From: Bacteroidota bacterium
GTDB lineage: Bacteria; Bacteroidota; JABWAT01
Length of the DNA stretch: 64,000 nucleotides
Direction of reading: 5' to 3'
Assembly (NCBI GenBank): GCA_023151185.1
Contig: JAKLJL010000005.1
Location: forward strand, 124,001 to 188,000
Part shown: piece after piece, positions 54,028 to 62,211 of the stretch
Layout of the letters: each line of letters starts with the position of its first letter
Position numbering within the stretch: the stretch's first letter is position 1
The notes under the pieces: generated by a model
The model's database searches: none
What the model saw: only the letters and a program-made list of their open reading frames with translations
What the model was told of the DNA's origin: nothing
Position numbers and translations under genes: made by a program

Positions 54028-54696
54028 ATGCCTGTTCAGCCTGTTGCCATTCCGGAATATCTTCGTGCAGACCGGCATCTGGTCGCGGTCGATTGTATCA
54101 TTTTCGGATATCAGGACGAAGATCTGCAGGTTTTGCTGTTTCCTAGAGAAATCCAGCCGGAAGCCGGAAAGTGGTCACTGGTGGGCGGATTCGTCCGGGA
54201 AAAGGAATCTCTGGATCTTGCTGCCCGCCGGGTTCTGGACTCTATAACCGGACTCACTTCCATCCGGATGTACCAGGTCGGGGCTTATTCTGATCCCGGC
54301 CGTGATTCGGGTGCACGGGTAATCAGTGTTGCTTTTGCTGCTCTCGTTCCGGTTGACCGTTACGACCGGGAACTGGTCAGAGAGCATGGCGCCCGGTGGT
54401 GGCCGGTCAGTCACCTGCCGTCTCTGATTTTTGATCACCGGCAAATGACAGAAGATGCACTCGGGTTCCTCCAGAAACTGGCTGATTCAGAACTTGCCGG
54501 CCGGGATCTTCTTCCCGACCGGTTTACTCTGGTTCAGATCAGGAAACTCCATGAAGCTATTTTCAGAAGACCCCTGGACCCGGGAAATTTCAGAAAAAAG
54601 GTTCTCGGGATGAACGTGCTTGAAAAAACACAGGTAAAAACCACTGCCGGTTCCAAAAAGGGGGCTTTCTTTTACCAGTTCAGGAAGGGAAAATGA
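54028..54696 (+). CDS. Nudix-related (NrtR/AraR-type) transcriptional regulator
   Basis: 222 residues from ATG 54028; a frame-extending start at 53974 adds an unlikely leader. Residues ~20-145 have the Nudix fold ([38 protein letters not shown]). The catalytic REUxEE of the Nudix box is replaced by RRVLDS, so pyrophosphatase activity is unlikely. The C-terminal part has the winged helix of this group ([27 protein letters not shown]). Members repress NAD or sugar genes after binding ADP-ribose or sugars. The neighbouring alpha-galactosidase makes a sugar-linked role plausible. Confidence 0.85.
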   Translation: MPVQPVAIPEYLRADRHLVAVDCIIFGYQDEDLQVLLFPREIQPEAGKWSLVGGFVREKESLDLAARRVLDSITGLTSIRMYQVGAYSDPGRDSGARVISVAFAALVPVDRYDRELVREHGARWWPVSHLPSLIFDHRQMTEDALGFLQKLADSELAGRDLLPDRFTLVQIRKLHEAIFRRPLDPGNFRKKVLGMNVLEKTQVKTTAGSKKGAFFYQFRKGK

Positions 54697-54950
54697 ATCA
54701 ACAGCCAAACAACCCGCTGCATGGAATTACACTTGAAAAAATGGTGACTGATCTTTCAGAAACCTATGGGTGGAAGGAATTGGGTGAGATGATCAGGATC
54801 AATTGTTTCAGGGTCAACCCCAGCGTCAAATCCAGTCTGGCTTTCCTGAGGAAAACACCCTGGGCCCGGCAAAAGGTCGAAGATCTGTATGTGGTCACCC
54901 TCCGGGAAAGAAAATCCCCGCCAGGGGACGCATCCCCCGGTCAGGACTGA
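54693..54950 (+). CDS. VF530-family small DNA-binding protein
   Basis: 85 residues. [20 protein letters not shown] and then [21 protein letters not shown] are the core of the VF530 (DUF2132) family, a small helical fold thought to bind DNA. Its ATG overlaps the stop of the Nudix-like regulator (ATGA), so the two are co-translated. The last ~20 residues are extra, with no visible motif. It ends one base before the convergent GH27 gene. Confidence 0.9.
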   Translation: MNQQPNNPLHGITLEKMVTDLSETYGWKELGEMIRINCFRVNPSVKSSLAFLRKTPWARQKVEDLYVVTLRERKSPPGDASPGQD

Positions 54951-54951
54951 A

Positions 54952-56166
54952 TCAGTTGGCCGGCTGGCGGGTCAATCTGAGCAGAAGGACATCCCGGCCG
55001 GGGATAACGGCAGAAAGCGGTGCTGCGGTTGTTCCGTCATCAGATCCCGTCCACAGGTTTTTAATCCGGTAGGTTGAGGCAGCCAGGTTAAGATGAGTCC
55101 CGGTTCCTTCGTTTATGATAACCTTTTCCTTCCAGTCGTAAGTCAGAGAGAACGGTTCCCGGTTCCGGTTCAGAAAACACACTGCCAGATCACCGCCGGT
55201 TAAAGGTTTTGCAAAAACCTGAAGACTGTCATCCGGGCCGTCGAACTGAAATCCCTGAATTCCCAGCGGATCCTGATCAATGGCAATCACTTCCCGGTTC
55301 AGCAGAATCTGCCGGGTTTCCCGGCTCATCCTTCCCAGATCATTGCCGGCAATCAGAGGTGCTGCCAGCATACACCACATCGAAAAATGCGCCCGGTCTT
55401 CATTAACCGGCATTCCGTTCCCCACTTCGAGCATATCCGGATCGTTCCAGTGACCGGGTCCGGCATATTTTTCGAGACCTTTCTGCTGATCCAGAATCGC
55501 CATAACTCCCCAGGAGGACCAGTCTCCGTGGCTGACTTCCCCTTCAAAGGTGTTGTATATATCCCCGGTTGTTCGCCATAAATGCCCGACATCCCCTGCC
55601 CATTCCCAGGGTTTGGAAGTTCCCCATTCACATAAGCTGAAAACGACAGGCCTTCCGGCAGTCTGCAGGGCATCCCGCATTGTCGTATAGGCACCACGGG
55701 CAGAAAGTCCGTCGGTATTGCACCAATCGTATTTCAGGTAATCAACTCCCCAGGAAGCATAAGTTACTGCATCCTGATACTCATGACCGCGGCTTCCGGG
55801 ATGACCCGCACAGGTTTTATTTCCGGCGCAGGAATAAATACCAAACTGAAGTCCTTTGCTGTGAATATAGTCGGCCAGGGCTTTAATTCCGTTCGGAAAA
55901 TGAACCGGATTGGGTCGGATGAAGCCAAGACTGTCACGGGTTCCGTGCCAGCAGTCATCCATAATGATATAGGTATATCCGGCATCCTTCATTCCTGAAG
56001 AAACCATGGCGTCTGCCATGGATCTGACCAATGAATCGGATACGTTGCAGGCGAATTTGTTCCAGCTGTTCCAGCCCATCGGCGGGGTCTGGGCCAGGCC
56101 GTGAAATTTTTGAGCACCAACGGCTGACGTCAGCCCGAGTAAAACGGTAAGCAGGGCAATTCTCAT
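54952..56166 (-). CDS. Secreted GH27 alpha-galactosidase
   Basis: 404 residues with a signal peptide (MRIALLTVLLGLTSAVGA). GH27 hallmarks: TPPMGWNSWNKFAC, YIIMDDCWHG, GLQFGIYSCAGNKTCAGHPG and YLKYDWCNTDG, whose Asp is the nucleophile. The acid/base Asp is in the WNDPDMLEVGNG block. It removes terminal alpha-1,6- or other alpha-linked galactose from oligosaccharides or galactomannan in the periplasm or outside. A C-terminal beta-sandwich follows (~310-404). It is convergent with the Nudix-like regulator/VF530 pair. Confidence 0.94.
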   Translation of the reverse strand: MRIALLTVLLGLTSAVGAQKFHGLAQTPPMGWNSWNKFACNVSDSLVRSMADAMVSSGMKDAGYTYIIMDDCWHGTRDSLGFIRPNPVHFPNGIKALADYIHSKGLQFGIYSCAGNKTCAGHPGSRGHEYQDAVTYASWGVDYLKYDWCNTDGLSARGAYTTMRDALQTAGRPVVFSLCEWGTSKPWEWAGDVGHLWRTTGDIYNTFEGEVSHGDWSSWGVMAILDQQKGLEKYAGPGHWNDPDMLEVGNGMPVNEDRAHFSMWCMLAAPLIAGNDLGRMSRETRQILLNREVIAIDQDPLGIQGFQFDGPDDSLQVFAKPLTGGDLAVCFLNRNREPFSLTYDWKEKVIINEGTGTHLNLAASTYRIKNLWTGSDDGTTAAPLSAVIPGRDVLLLRLTRQPAN

Positions 56167-56253
56167 AGGGTTTCCTTGTTTCTTCCTGAACTCAATGACG
56201 GTTCCTGAAGCAAAGATAGTAAACTGGACTTCCGAATAAAAGTACCAGGTACT

Positions 56254-56706
56254 TTAAATAATACCCTGATCAGTCAGCCGACGGTGGTAATTGATCTGAC
56301 CCAGGTGATACGACAGGTGGGTAAGCAAATGAAGCAGCATGTGGTCATGTGTGACAGTTTCGCCGTGCTTTTCAAGCGGATAGGGTTCTGTCATCAACCT
56401 TTCGGGAAGGGAAGAAAGAACTGAATTGACCATTTGCCGGGTTTTCTCCAGATCTGAAATCAGCACTTTCCGGTCAATTCCGGTTTGGGAAAACTCCAGG
56501 TCCCGTTGCCGGACGTATCCGGTTTTCCCCAGAACAGCACCGATAAAATGGTTCAGGTTTCCGGTCAGGTGAAGAGCAAGATTTCCGGCCGGATTCAGAA
56601 TTCCGGGTGCCCGGTACCACAACCGGTTTTCATCCCGGTAAAGGTCCAGTTCCTGAATAACTTTTCCGGTTTCCCGGTCAAACAAAGGGGTAAGGGTCGA
56701 AATCAT
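56254..56706 (-). CDS. DinB-like (DUF1572) putative metal-binding protein
   Basis: 150 residues predicted as a four-helix bundle. LALHLTGNLNHFIGAVL in the second helix and HLLTHLSYHLGQINYHR in the last supply the spaced His residues of the DinB/DUF1572 metal site. Members of the superfamily include thiol transferases and hydrolases; the substrate is not predictable. It is the last gene of the minus-strand run from bioB down. Confidence 0.8.
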   Translation of the reverse strand: MISTLTPLFDRETGKVIQELDLYRDENRLWYRAPGILNPAGNLALHLTGNLNHFIGAVLGKTGYVRQRDLEFSQTGIDRKVLISDLEKTRQMVNSVLSSLPERLMTEPYPLEKHGETVTHDHMLLHLLTHLSYHLGQINYHRRLTDQGII

Positions 56707-56781
56707 CTGGGTTTCCTTCTGGTGATCATTTCAGAAAAGATATCAGAAAAAGAGAAAGGAACCAACCGGCGGGGAATGAGA

Positions 56782-57219
56782 TTATCCGGGCGATCCCGTC
56801 CAGCGGCACCAGATCTGGTGGAGTTTGTGGATCGAGGTTACCGGCTCGGCAACCATCAGGATGCAGGTTCCCGTGATCAGGTCCAGGTTCAGGTCTGCAG
56901 CAACTGACTGAGCCGCATCTGATTCGCAACCGGGTGTCAGCCATACCCGGCGAATGCCGGCTGTTGCAGCCTGTCTAAACAAACCGGGAACCTGATCGGG
57001 TTTAACCGAAAAGACAGCAGCAGTAGCTGCACCCGAAAACTCAGCCTGGCAGGGAATCCCATGAAGCAGGGATTCGGTTGGGTGAATACCGATTACTGTA
57101 TAACCCCGTTTTTTCAGGTCAACTGCGGCAAGTGAGCCAAATTTCCGTGGGTTTCTGGAGATACCGGCAAGAAAGAGGGTTTTTTCTTCTGTGAAAGCTT
57201 TCTGCATGGATTTAATCAT
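56782..57219 (-). CDS. CoA-binding domain protein (CoA_binding_2)
   Basis: 145 residues, a single Rossmann-like domain: FLAGISRNPRKFGSLAAVDL, GYTVIGIHPT, AAVFSVKPDQVPGLFRQA and RRVWLTPGCESD. This matches the small YccU-like CoA-binding family related to succinyl-CoA synthetase alpha. No catalytic domain is fused. There is no clear SD at either ATG (57219 or 57207). Confidence 0.85.
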   Translation of the reverse strand: MIKSMQKAFTEEKTLFLAGISRNPRKFGSLAAVDLKKRGYTVIGIHPTESLLHGIPCQAEFSGAATAAVFSVKPDQVPGLFRQAATAGIRRVWLTPGCESDAAQSVAADLNLDLITGTCILMVAEPVTSIHKLHQIWCRWTGSPG

Positions 57220-57274
57220 GATATAAGGAGGAGAATATCTGTAATATAGGCTTTAAAAACCGGATTTTCACCGG

Positions 57275-57682
57275 TTAAACTGTCAGATTTTCAGATTCAA
57301 GCGGGACGTGGTTGTGCCGCTGAAAGTCGGTTGACCATTCCTTAAAGATGGGGTCAAACATGAGTCCGTTGGCTGCGGCCACCGCAGAAAGCCATTCCTG
57401 TTCTCTGGGGTGGATGGTGTGATCGCAGTACCCGAGGGTAATGCCGTCCCGGATGAACAGGCGGGCAACTTCCTGTGAAGAGAAAACCGGCGGTGCATCC
57501 ACTATATGTTCATTGATGAGAATTTCCCTGACAGCAGTCTCACAAAATTCAGGTTCAAAACCCAGCGATTGCCCGATTTTCTTCATCAGGGCAAATTCCG
57601 GCTCCGTTACTTCTGCATCCTTCCGGGTTAGCAGCAGAAGGCCTTTGAAATACAGACTGCGGTCAAGAAGAGAAATTTTCAT
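57275..57682 (-). CDS. Small TerB-like helical protein
   Basis: 135 residues from ATG 57682, which follows GAAAGGCGGA; an upstream TTG is unlikely. The first half (LYFKGLLLLTRKDAEVTEPE, then FALMKKIGQSLGFEPEFCE) resembles a TerB-type helical domain with acidic residues between helices. The second half has HTIHPREQEWLSAVAAANGL, again TerB-like. No metal or catalytic motif is certain. Function unknown; the assignment rests on pattern only. Confidence 0.6.
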   Translation of the reverse strand: MKISLLDRSLYFKGLLLLTRKDAEVTEPEFALMKKIGQSLGFEPEFCETAVREILINEHIVDAPPVFSSQEVARLFIRDGITLGYCDHTIHPREQEWLSAVAAANGLMFDPIFKEWSTDFQRHNHVPLESENLTV

Positions 57683-57745
57683 TTTCCGCCTTTCAGGTTG
57701 CGACAAAACAACTTAATTGATTGAAAAAACTCAAGCCGGCGCCGG

Positions 57746-58216
57746 TCAATCAAACAAAATCTGGGCCCGGCCGCCTGGCCATCCTGTGTGCGCTTTTTCC
57801 GGCTTCAGATCCAGAAGAATCCGGTCACCTGCCCATTTTGCGGATCTTGCAGCACCCTTCCCGCCCTCCGGAATCAGTTCCAGACCGGTTTTTGTCTCAC
57901 GGATGCTTCCGGTTTCAGTCAGTATCAGTCCGGTTGACTTTCTCTCGTACCCTGTAACCCGGGTGATCCGGGAACTCAGTTTCAATTCGTACCGGGTATT
58001 CCTGTCCGACAAAATCAGACTTCCCGAAGTTCCCGATTCTGTAATAACGGAATCATACTCCGGATGGTCCACACTGACAGAAATCAGAGGAGCCTGCAGG
58101 CTGTTAACCGAGGAAAGGGTGAAAATAGTGAGGGGAACCGGGTCTTCATCCTGGGAATTGGTGACGCACGAGACCAGGGACATTAAAATCACAAACAGGG
58201 AAAACAAATAATTCAT
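57746..58216 (-). CDS. Small lipoprotein of unknown function
   Basis: The longer open frame starts at 58486, but its first 90 residues are out-of-frame bioF and basic low-quality sequence. ATG 58216 gives MNYLFSLFVILMSLVSC, a lipoprotein signal (lipobox LVSC), and a 156-residue protein. The mature part is beta-rich (FTLSSVNSLQAPLISVSVDH, LILSDRNTRYELKLSSRIT). No family recognised. It lies 95 bp after bioF. Confidence 0.7.
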   Translation of the reverse strand: MNYLFSLFVILMSLVSCVTNSQDEDPVPLTIFTLSSVNSLQAPLISVSVDHPEYDSVITESGTSGSLILSDRNTRYELKLSSRITRVTGYERKSTGLILTETGSIRETKTGLELIPEGGKGAARSAKWAGDRILLDLKPEKAHTGWPGGRAQILFD

Positions 58217-58311
58217 AAGGACCTGAACACTCTGCCCGGGGGAAAAATTTCGGACAGTGAGATAATTTCTTTGATAAAGGGGGATTTTTCGGGAAAACCG
58301 GCTGAAAGGTT

Positions 58312-59478
58312 TCAGTGACCGGCTGGTGGTGTGACCTGCATCGCATCGGGTGAGTTCAAAAGTCCGGCCAGCCGGGAAGCCTGCTGCTCGGTGACAGAGG
58401 TGGTAAAACTGATTCTGAGCCGTGCCGACCCTTCGGGAACGGTTGGCGGGCGAACGGCCCGGACGTCGAATCCGGACTTCCGGCACAGACCAGCAAGGCG
58501 GATGGCTGCTTCATCCGGGCCGATCAGAACCGGAACAATCATTGTTGAAGACCTTCCGGTAGACCAGTTTCCTCCCTCCTTCAGTGAGTGTCTGAATCCG
58601 GCAGCCAGTGACTGAAGGTACCGGCGGTCATCGGTCATCGGAATTACCAGCCGGATGGCTTCTGCGATTAACCCGGCCTGAAGCGGCGGTAGAGCAGTCG
58701 TAAAAATGAAATTTCTGCATTTATTTACCAGATAATCCCGGATTGGTTTCCGGCAGGTGACAAATGCCCCGAAGGTTCCCAGAGCCTTCCCGCAGGTGTG
58801 TATGGTGGCAAGCGGGTAGCCGGTCATCCCGGCCTGCTCCAGAACCCCGGCTCCGGTCGGACCAAAAACTCCGGTCCCATGCGCCTCATCTACAATCAAG
58901 TGGCAGCCGTATTGTTCACAAATCAGCCTGAGCCAGTGAAAGTCGGTTACATCCCCATCCATGGAATAAACCGATTCTACGATGATAAACCGGTTGGCTT
59001 TTACCCCGGTATACTTTTTCAGCCGGCGTTCCAGATCTTCGAAATCCTGATGTAAAAACCGTTCGGATTTGGCTCCGGTTGCCCGGATCCCATCCACGAT
59101 GCAGGCATGGTTCAGTTTATCCGAAAAAACAAGGTCTTCCTTGCTGATCAGGGTTTGGATGACACCGGTATTGGCATCATATCCCGAGTTAAACAGCAGT
59201 GCGGCTTCTGAATTCTTCCAGGAACAGATCAGGGCTTCCAGTTCTTCATGAAGCGGATGGTTACCCCCGAGCAACCGGCTACCGGTGCTTCCGGAAGGTA
59301 AGGTTGGGGCAAGTTCACGGGTTTTTTCGATGAGGACGGGATGGCGGGAAAGGGATAGATAATCATTGCCGGACAGCGAAATGCCCTCTGTCTGACTCAG
59401 AGACCGGAACCGGCCGGCTTCTTCAAGACCGGCAAGTTCATCGGCAATTCGGGAAAAAAACGGATCTCTGAACGTCAT
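58312..59478 (-). CDS. bioF: 8-amino-7-oxononanoate synthase
   Basis: 388 residues, alpha-oxoamine synthase family. ISLSGNDYLSLSRHPVLIE, STGSRLLGGNHPLHEELEAL, IVDEAHGTGVFGPTGAG and the PLP-lysine block TIHTCGKALGTFGAFV are present in order. It joins pimeloyl-ACP/CoA and alanine in biotin synthesis. KBL/SPT relatives are possible, but direct linkage to bioB (24-bp gap) settles the assignment. Confidence 0.93.
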   Translation of the reverse strand: MTFRDPFFSRIADELAGLEEAGRFRSLSQTEGISLSGNDYLSLSRHPVLIEKTRELAPTLPSGSTGSRLLGGNHPLHEELEALICSWKNSEAALLFNSGYDANTGVIQTLISKEDLVFSDKLNHACIVDGIRATGAKSERFLHQDFEDLERRLKKYTGVKANRFIIVESVYSMDGDVTDFHWLRLICEQYGCHLIVDEAHGTGVFGPTGAGVLEQAGMTGYPLATIHTCGKALGTFGAFVTCRKPIRDYLVNKCRNFIFTTALPPLQAGLIAEAIRLVIPMTDDRRYLQSLAAGFRHSLKEGGNWSTGRSSTMIVPVLIGPDEAAIRLAGLCRKSGFDVRAVRPPTVPEGSARLRISFTTSVTEQQASRLAGLLNSPDAMQVTPPAGH

Positions 59479-59502
59479 GGATGCAGTTTTCAGATCCTGG
59501 TC

Positions 59503-60486
59503 TTAGTCTTTGCAAAGTTCAAGTTCGACAGCGTGGAGTGGCTGGTTTTTAAGTCCCAGTTTTTTAAGAAGAGACTGATCCTGGTCAAAACCGGGGTTTT
59601 CTGTTGTCAGCAGCGTTTCTCCGGTAAAGATAGAATTGGCCCCGGCAAGGAAACACATCGCCTGGGCTTCTTCGGTCAGGGTGAGGCGGCCGGCAGAAAG
59701 GCGCACGTTTGAAGCGGGCATGGTAATCCGGGCAACGGCAATCATCCGGATGAATTCAAAGGATTCAACCGGTGGTCGGTCACCCAGAGGGGTTCCTTCG
59801 ACAGAAACCAGTGCATTGATCGGGACCGAGTCAGGATGTTTGGCCAGGGTTGCAAGGGTATGAATGAAACCGACCCGGTCTTCGGTTGATTCACCCAGAC
59901 CGATAATGCCGCCTGAACAGACCCCGATGCCGGCTTTCTGAACATTTTCGATGGTCCGGATCCTGTCTTCAAACTTCCGTGTGGAAATGATCTTCCCGTA
60001 AAATTCGGGAGACGTGTCGATGTTGTGGTTGTAATTGGTAAGTCCGGCTTCTGCAAGTTGCTGAGCCTGTTCTTCGGTTAACATTCCAAGTGTTACACAG
60101 CTTTCCATGCCCATGGCATTCACCTGGCGGACCATATCCAGAACCTGTTCCCAGTCCTTACCGGGCCGGGGCTGACGCCAGGCAGCACCCATACACAACC
60201 GGGTCGATCCGTTTGCTTTGGCGATCCGGGCTGCTTCAAGAACCTCTTCGGTTGACATCAGGGGAGTCCGGTCAACCGGGGTGTCATACCGGGCCGACTG
60301 GCTGCAGTAACTGCAGTCTTCCGGGCAGCCGCCGGTTTTAACCGAAACCAGGGTTGACCATTGAACTTCATGGGGATTGTGGTAGTTTCTGTGGACGGCT
60401 GCGGCTTCAAAAACGAGATCCAGCAGCGGGCGGTTGAATAAGTCTCTGATTTCTTCCCGGGTCCAGTCGTGACGGACGGCATTCAT
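59503..60486 (-). CDS. bioB: Biotin synthase (radical SAM)
   Basis: 327 residues from ATG 60486, chosen over a GTG at 60492 because GAGGAG lies 8 nt upstream of the ATG. The radical SAM cluster is [17 protein letters not shown] (CxxxCxxC). Also present are [18 protein letters not shown], shortened to [15 protein letters not shown], and [15 protein letters not shown], holding the cysteine-containing second cluster region. It inserts sulphur into dethiobiotin. BioA, BioD and BioC are not in the window; no BirA operator was seen upstream. Confidence 0.95.
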   Translation of the reverse strand: MNAVRHDWTREEIRDLFNRPLLDLVFEAAAVHRNYHNPHEVQWSTLVSVKTGGCPEDCSYCSQSARYDTPVDRTPLMSTEEVLEAARIAKANGSTRLCMGAAWRQPRPGKDWEQVLDMVRQVNAMGMESCVTLGMLTEEQAQQLAEAGLTNYNHNIDTSPEFYGKIISTRKFEDRIRTIENVQKAGIGVCSGGIIGLGESTEDRVGFIHTLATLAKHPDSVPINALVSVEGTPLGDRPPVESFEFIRMIAVARITMPASNVRLSAGRLTLTEEAQAMCFLAGANSIFTGETLLTTENPGFDQDQSLLKKLGLKNQPLHAVELELCKD

Positions 60487-60576
60487 CTTCACTTCTCCTC
60501 TTCAAATTTCCGGGCAGGTTCAAAGGACCCGGCCCGGGTGATGCATGTAAATTTAAGTGGAGCAAAGGTACGGGGA

Positions 60577-60605
60577 AATCCCTTTCCGGTCAAAGGGAAG
60601 GGATT
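60577..60605 (-). terminator. Weak hairpin after the Lys-rich exported protein gene
   Basis: AATCCCTT and AAGGGATT flank an inner region that can form a competing CCCTTT/AAAGGG stem. It lies between the end of the 60627 gene and bioB. No T-tract, so only a possible terminator. Confidence 0.4.
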
Positions 60606-60626
60606 AGACTTTGGTTGGAGGTCGGG

Positions 60627-61100
60627 TTATTCTGCTGAGGGAGCAGATTCTGAAATGGCTTTATCCAGTTTGTCAATTTCAGTTTGGGCTGCTTTCAGTT
60701 TTTCTTCTTTTGCTTTGGCCTCTTTCTCAGAAATCCTGCCTGCTTTACGGTCAGAGCTCAGTTTTTCTTTAGCTTTTTTGACTTTTTCCTTCAGTTCTTC
60801 AGATTTCTGCTGTGCTTTTGCAAGGTCCTGTTTTTTTACCGGACGGATGAGTCTGGCCTGTTCAGCCCGGTTTTGCCCGAATTCCTTTCCCTTTAACGTA
60901 TCCTTCCGGGTTCCGAAGGCGTTTCCTTCGGGTTTATGATCTTTCCGGGGGCTGGTTCCAGCTTCTTTTCGTGGTTTTTCCTGTGGTGACGGATGGTCCT
61001 TTTTGCCTTTCCCGGGGTGGTGAGAGTCGGCAGACTGGGAAAGCCCCTGCGAAGACCCTAAAATCAGGGAAAGGAAAATGACGGGGAGAATCGGTTTCAT
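60627..61100 (-). CDS. Exported Lys/Glu-rich coiled-coil protein
   Basis: 157 residues. Signal peptide MKPILPVIFLSLILGSSQGLS. The middle (~22-90) is Lys/Pro/His-rich and probably disordered (HHPGKGKKDHPSPQEKPRKE). The C-terminal ~60 residues form a charged coiled coil (LKEKVKKAKEKLSSDRKAGR). No family recognised. One base separates it from the small lipoprotein gene upstream, so the two form a unit. Confidence 0.7.
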   Translation of the reverse strand: MKPILPVIFLSLILGSSQGLSQSADSHHPGKGKKDHPSPQEKPRKEAGTSPRKDHKPEGNAFGTRKDTLKGKEFGQNRAEQARLIRPVKKQDLAKAQQKSEELKEKVKKAKEKLSSDRKAGRISEKEAKAKEEKLKAAQTEIDKLDKAISESAPSAE

Positions 61101-61101
61101 G

Positions 61102-61302
61102 TCAGAGTCCTTTCAGCAGGTCATTTACCCGGGCTTCGGCAGCATCGGTTTGTTGGTTCAGATCAGACAGGGTGTCTGCCGGGACTGAAACTGTGTCCGG
61201 TTTGACTGCGGCAGTTGAATCTGCATCCGCCGGTGGAACCGGTGTCTTTCCGGAACATCCGGCAAGAACTAAGAAAATCCACAGAACTTGTTTGGTGTTC
61301 AT
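61102..61302 (-). CDS. Small lipoprotein
   Basis: 66 residues from ATG 61302, preceded by AAGGAA. MNTKQVLWIFLVLAGC is a lipoprotein signal with lipobox LAGC (Cys16). The mature part is short, Ala/Asp/Val-rich, with a helical end (LNQQTDAAEARVNDLLKGL). Probably outer-membrane attached; function unknown. Co-transcribed with the coiled-coil protein. Confidence 0.72.
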   Translation of the reverse strand: MNTKQVLWIFLVLAGCSGKTPVPPADADSTAAVKPDTVSVPADTLSDLNQQTDAAEARVNDLLKGL

Positions 61303-61365
61303 CTTTATTCCTTTCTGAAAATGAAAAGGTACTTCCATTTATCCGGAAAAAAAAGAAATTCAGCT

Positions 61366-61773
61366 TTAAGACGGGCAGCAGTCAAGAATCGTGGCGATGG
61401 CTTCCGCCCGGGTTTTTACCCCAAGCTTCCGGTAAATAGCTTTCACGTGACTGCGGATGGTTTCGTGGCTAACGAACAGCCGGTTGGCGATTTCCAGGTA
61501 ATCACGGCCCGAAAAAACTTCTCTGAACACTTCCCGTTCCCGGTTGCTGAGATCCAGTTTTTCAATTCTGGAATCAAAAAGCTGTGTCAGGGAAACAGGT
61601 TCCTTCGGTGAATCGGGAACCAGGTTATCCTGATTGAACGGGATGTTATTCATCATCAGGAAGGTCTTTAACTGTAACACGTTCTCGGGGTGAACGGCAA
61701 AGTAAATCAGTGGCTGCTGACTTGCAGTCTGAGGCTGCGGGGATTGAACTGATACTTGAGTTTGCATAGTCAT
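61366..61773 (-). CDS. LuxR-type (GerE) DNA-binding regulator
   Basis: 135 residues. The C-terminal ~65 residues are a LuxR/GerE helix-turn-helix: LSNREREVFREVFSGRDYLE, then IANRLFVSHETIRSHVKAIY and RKLGVKTRAEAIATIL. The N-terminal ~65 residues are not a receiver or autoinducer domain; they look like a short leader with YFAVHPENVLQLKTFLMMNN. Signal input is therefore unclear. It starts inside the stop of the small gene upstream (ATGA overlap), so both are made together. Confidence 0.85.
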   Translation of the reverse strand: MTMQTQVSVQSPQPQTASQQPLIYFAVHPENVLQLKTFLMMNNIPFNQDNLVPDSPKEPVSLTQLFDSRIEKLDLSNREREVFREVFSGRDYLEIANRLFVSHETIRSHVKAIYRKLGVKTRAEAIATILDCCPS

Positions 61774-62054
61774 TGTCCTTTTTCGGTTAATTCTCCTGAT
61801 GCGGTCTGCTCGACCCGGGCAGTCGGAATACCCGGTTCTGAACAGGCGGAAAGGATCTGGGAAACAGCCTCGGGGGACAGGCTGCTGTGCAGCAGAACTC
61901 TGGAGACCGGTGGTGTTAAAGACAGGATGATTTTAACAGCCTGGCCCGCATCATCGGCGGTAAACAGGGCAACAGCCTCACCTGAATAAAAAAAACGGGC
62001 GTTTTTAAGTACTTCAGTATCGGCTGCCGCCAGTAAAATCCGTTCTGACTCCAT
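61770..62054 (-). CDS. Small protein paired with the LuxR-type regulator
   Basis: 94 residues, no signal peptide. The order of hydrophobic strands and helices (RILLAAADTEVL, AVKIILSLTPPVSRVLLHSS, GIPTARVE) recalls part of a receiver-like alpha/beta fold without its Asp pocket. This is a weak resemblance only. A GGAAGGGA site lies ~12 nt before the ATG. The 4-bp overlap with the LuxR-type gene suggests it acts on that regulator, for example as a partner or ligand domain. Confidence 0.65.
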   Translation of the reverse strand: MESERILLAAADTEVLKNARFFYSGEAVALFTADDAGQAVKIILSLTPPVSRVLLHSSLSPEAVSQILSACSEPGIPTARVEQTASGELTEKGQ

Positions 62055-62084
62055 GGTTCTGATTCCCTTCCGTCCGGGAAGAAA

Positions 62085-62100
62085 TGAAAAAACCGTGCCG
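62085..62100 (-). promoter_or_regulatory. Candidate sigma-54 (-24/-12) promoter
   Basis: The minus strand reads CGGCACGGTTTTTTCA; the consensus is TGGCACG-N4-TTGCA. GG and the -12 C are correctly spaced, with two mismatches, one at the G of the -12 GC. Transcription would start ~20 bases before the small gene at 62054. The gene for a sigma-54 activator lies directly upstream. Confidence 0.4.
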
Positions 62101-62211
62101 GAGTCTGATTCAGGCAGTCAGGCGGTCCCGGTGGGCCGGAATTACGGATGAGATCCGAAAAGTGTAATCAGTTGGTTACAGATAGGTGTTAAGCGGTGTT
62201 GTCAGAGGAGA

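Noticed and set aside
57224-57233. Strong Shine-Dalgarno-like AAGGAGGAG on the + strand
   Set aside because: No open frame follows it on the + strand, so it is coincidental.
57746-58486. Long version (246 residues) of the small lipoprotein gene
   Set aside because: The first 90 residues are out-of-frame bioF sequence with basic, unstructured composition. A lipoprotein signal starts at 58216.
60487-60626. BirA operator or riboswitch upstream of bioB
   Set aside because: No TTGTAAACC-N15-GGTTTACAA-like pair and no conserved aptamer; only GC-rich palindromes.
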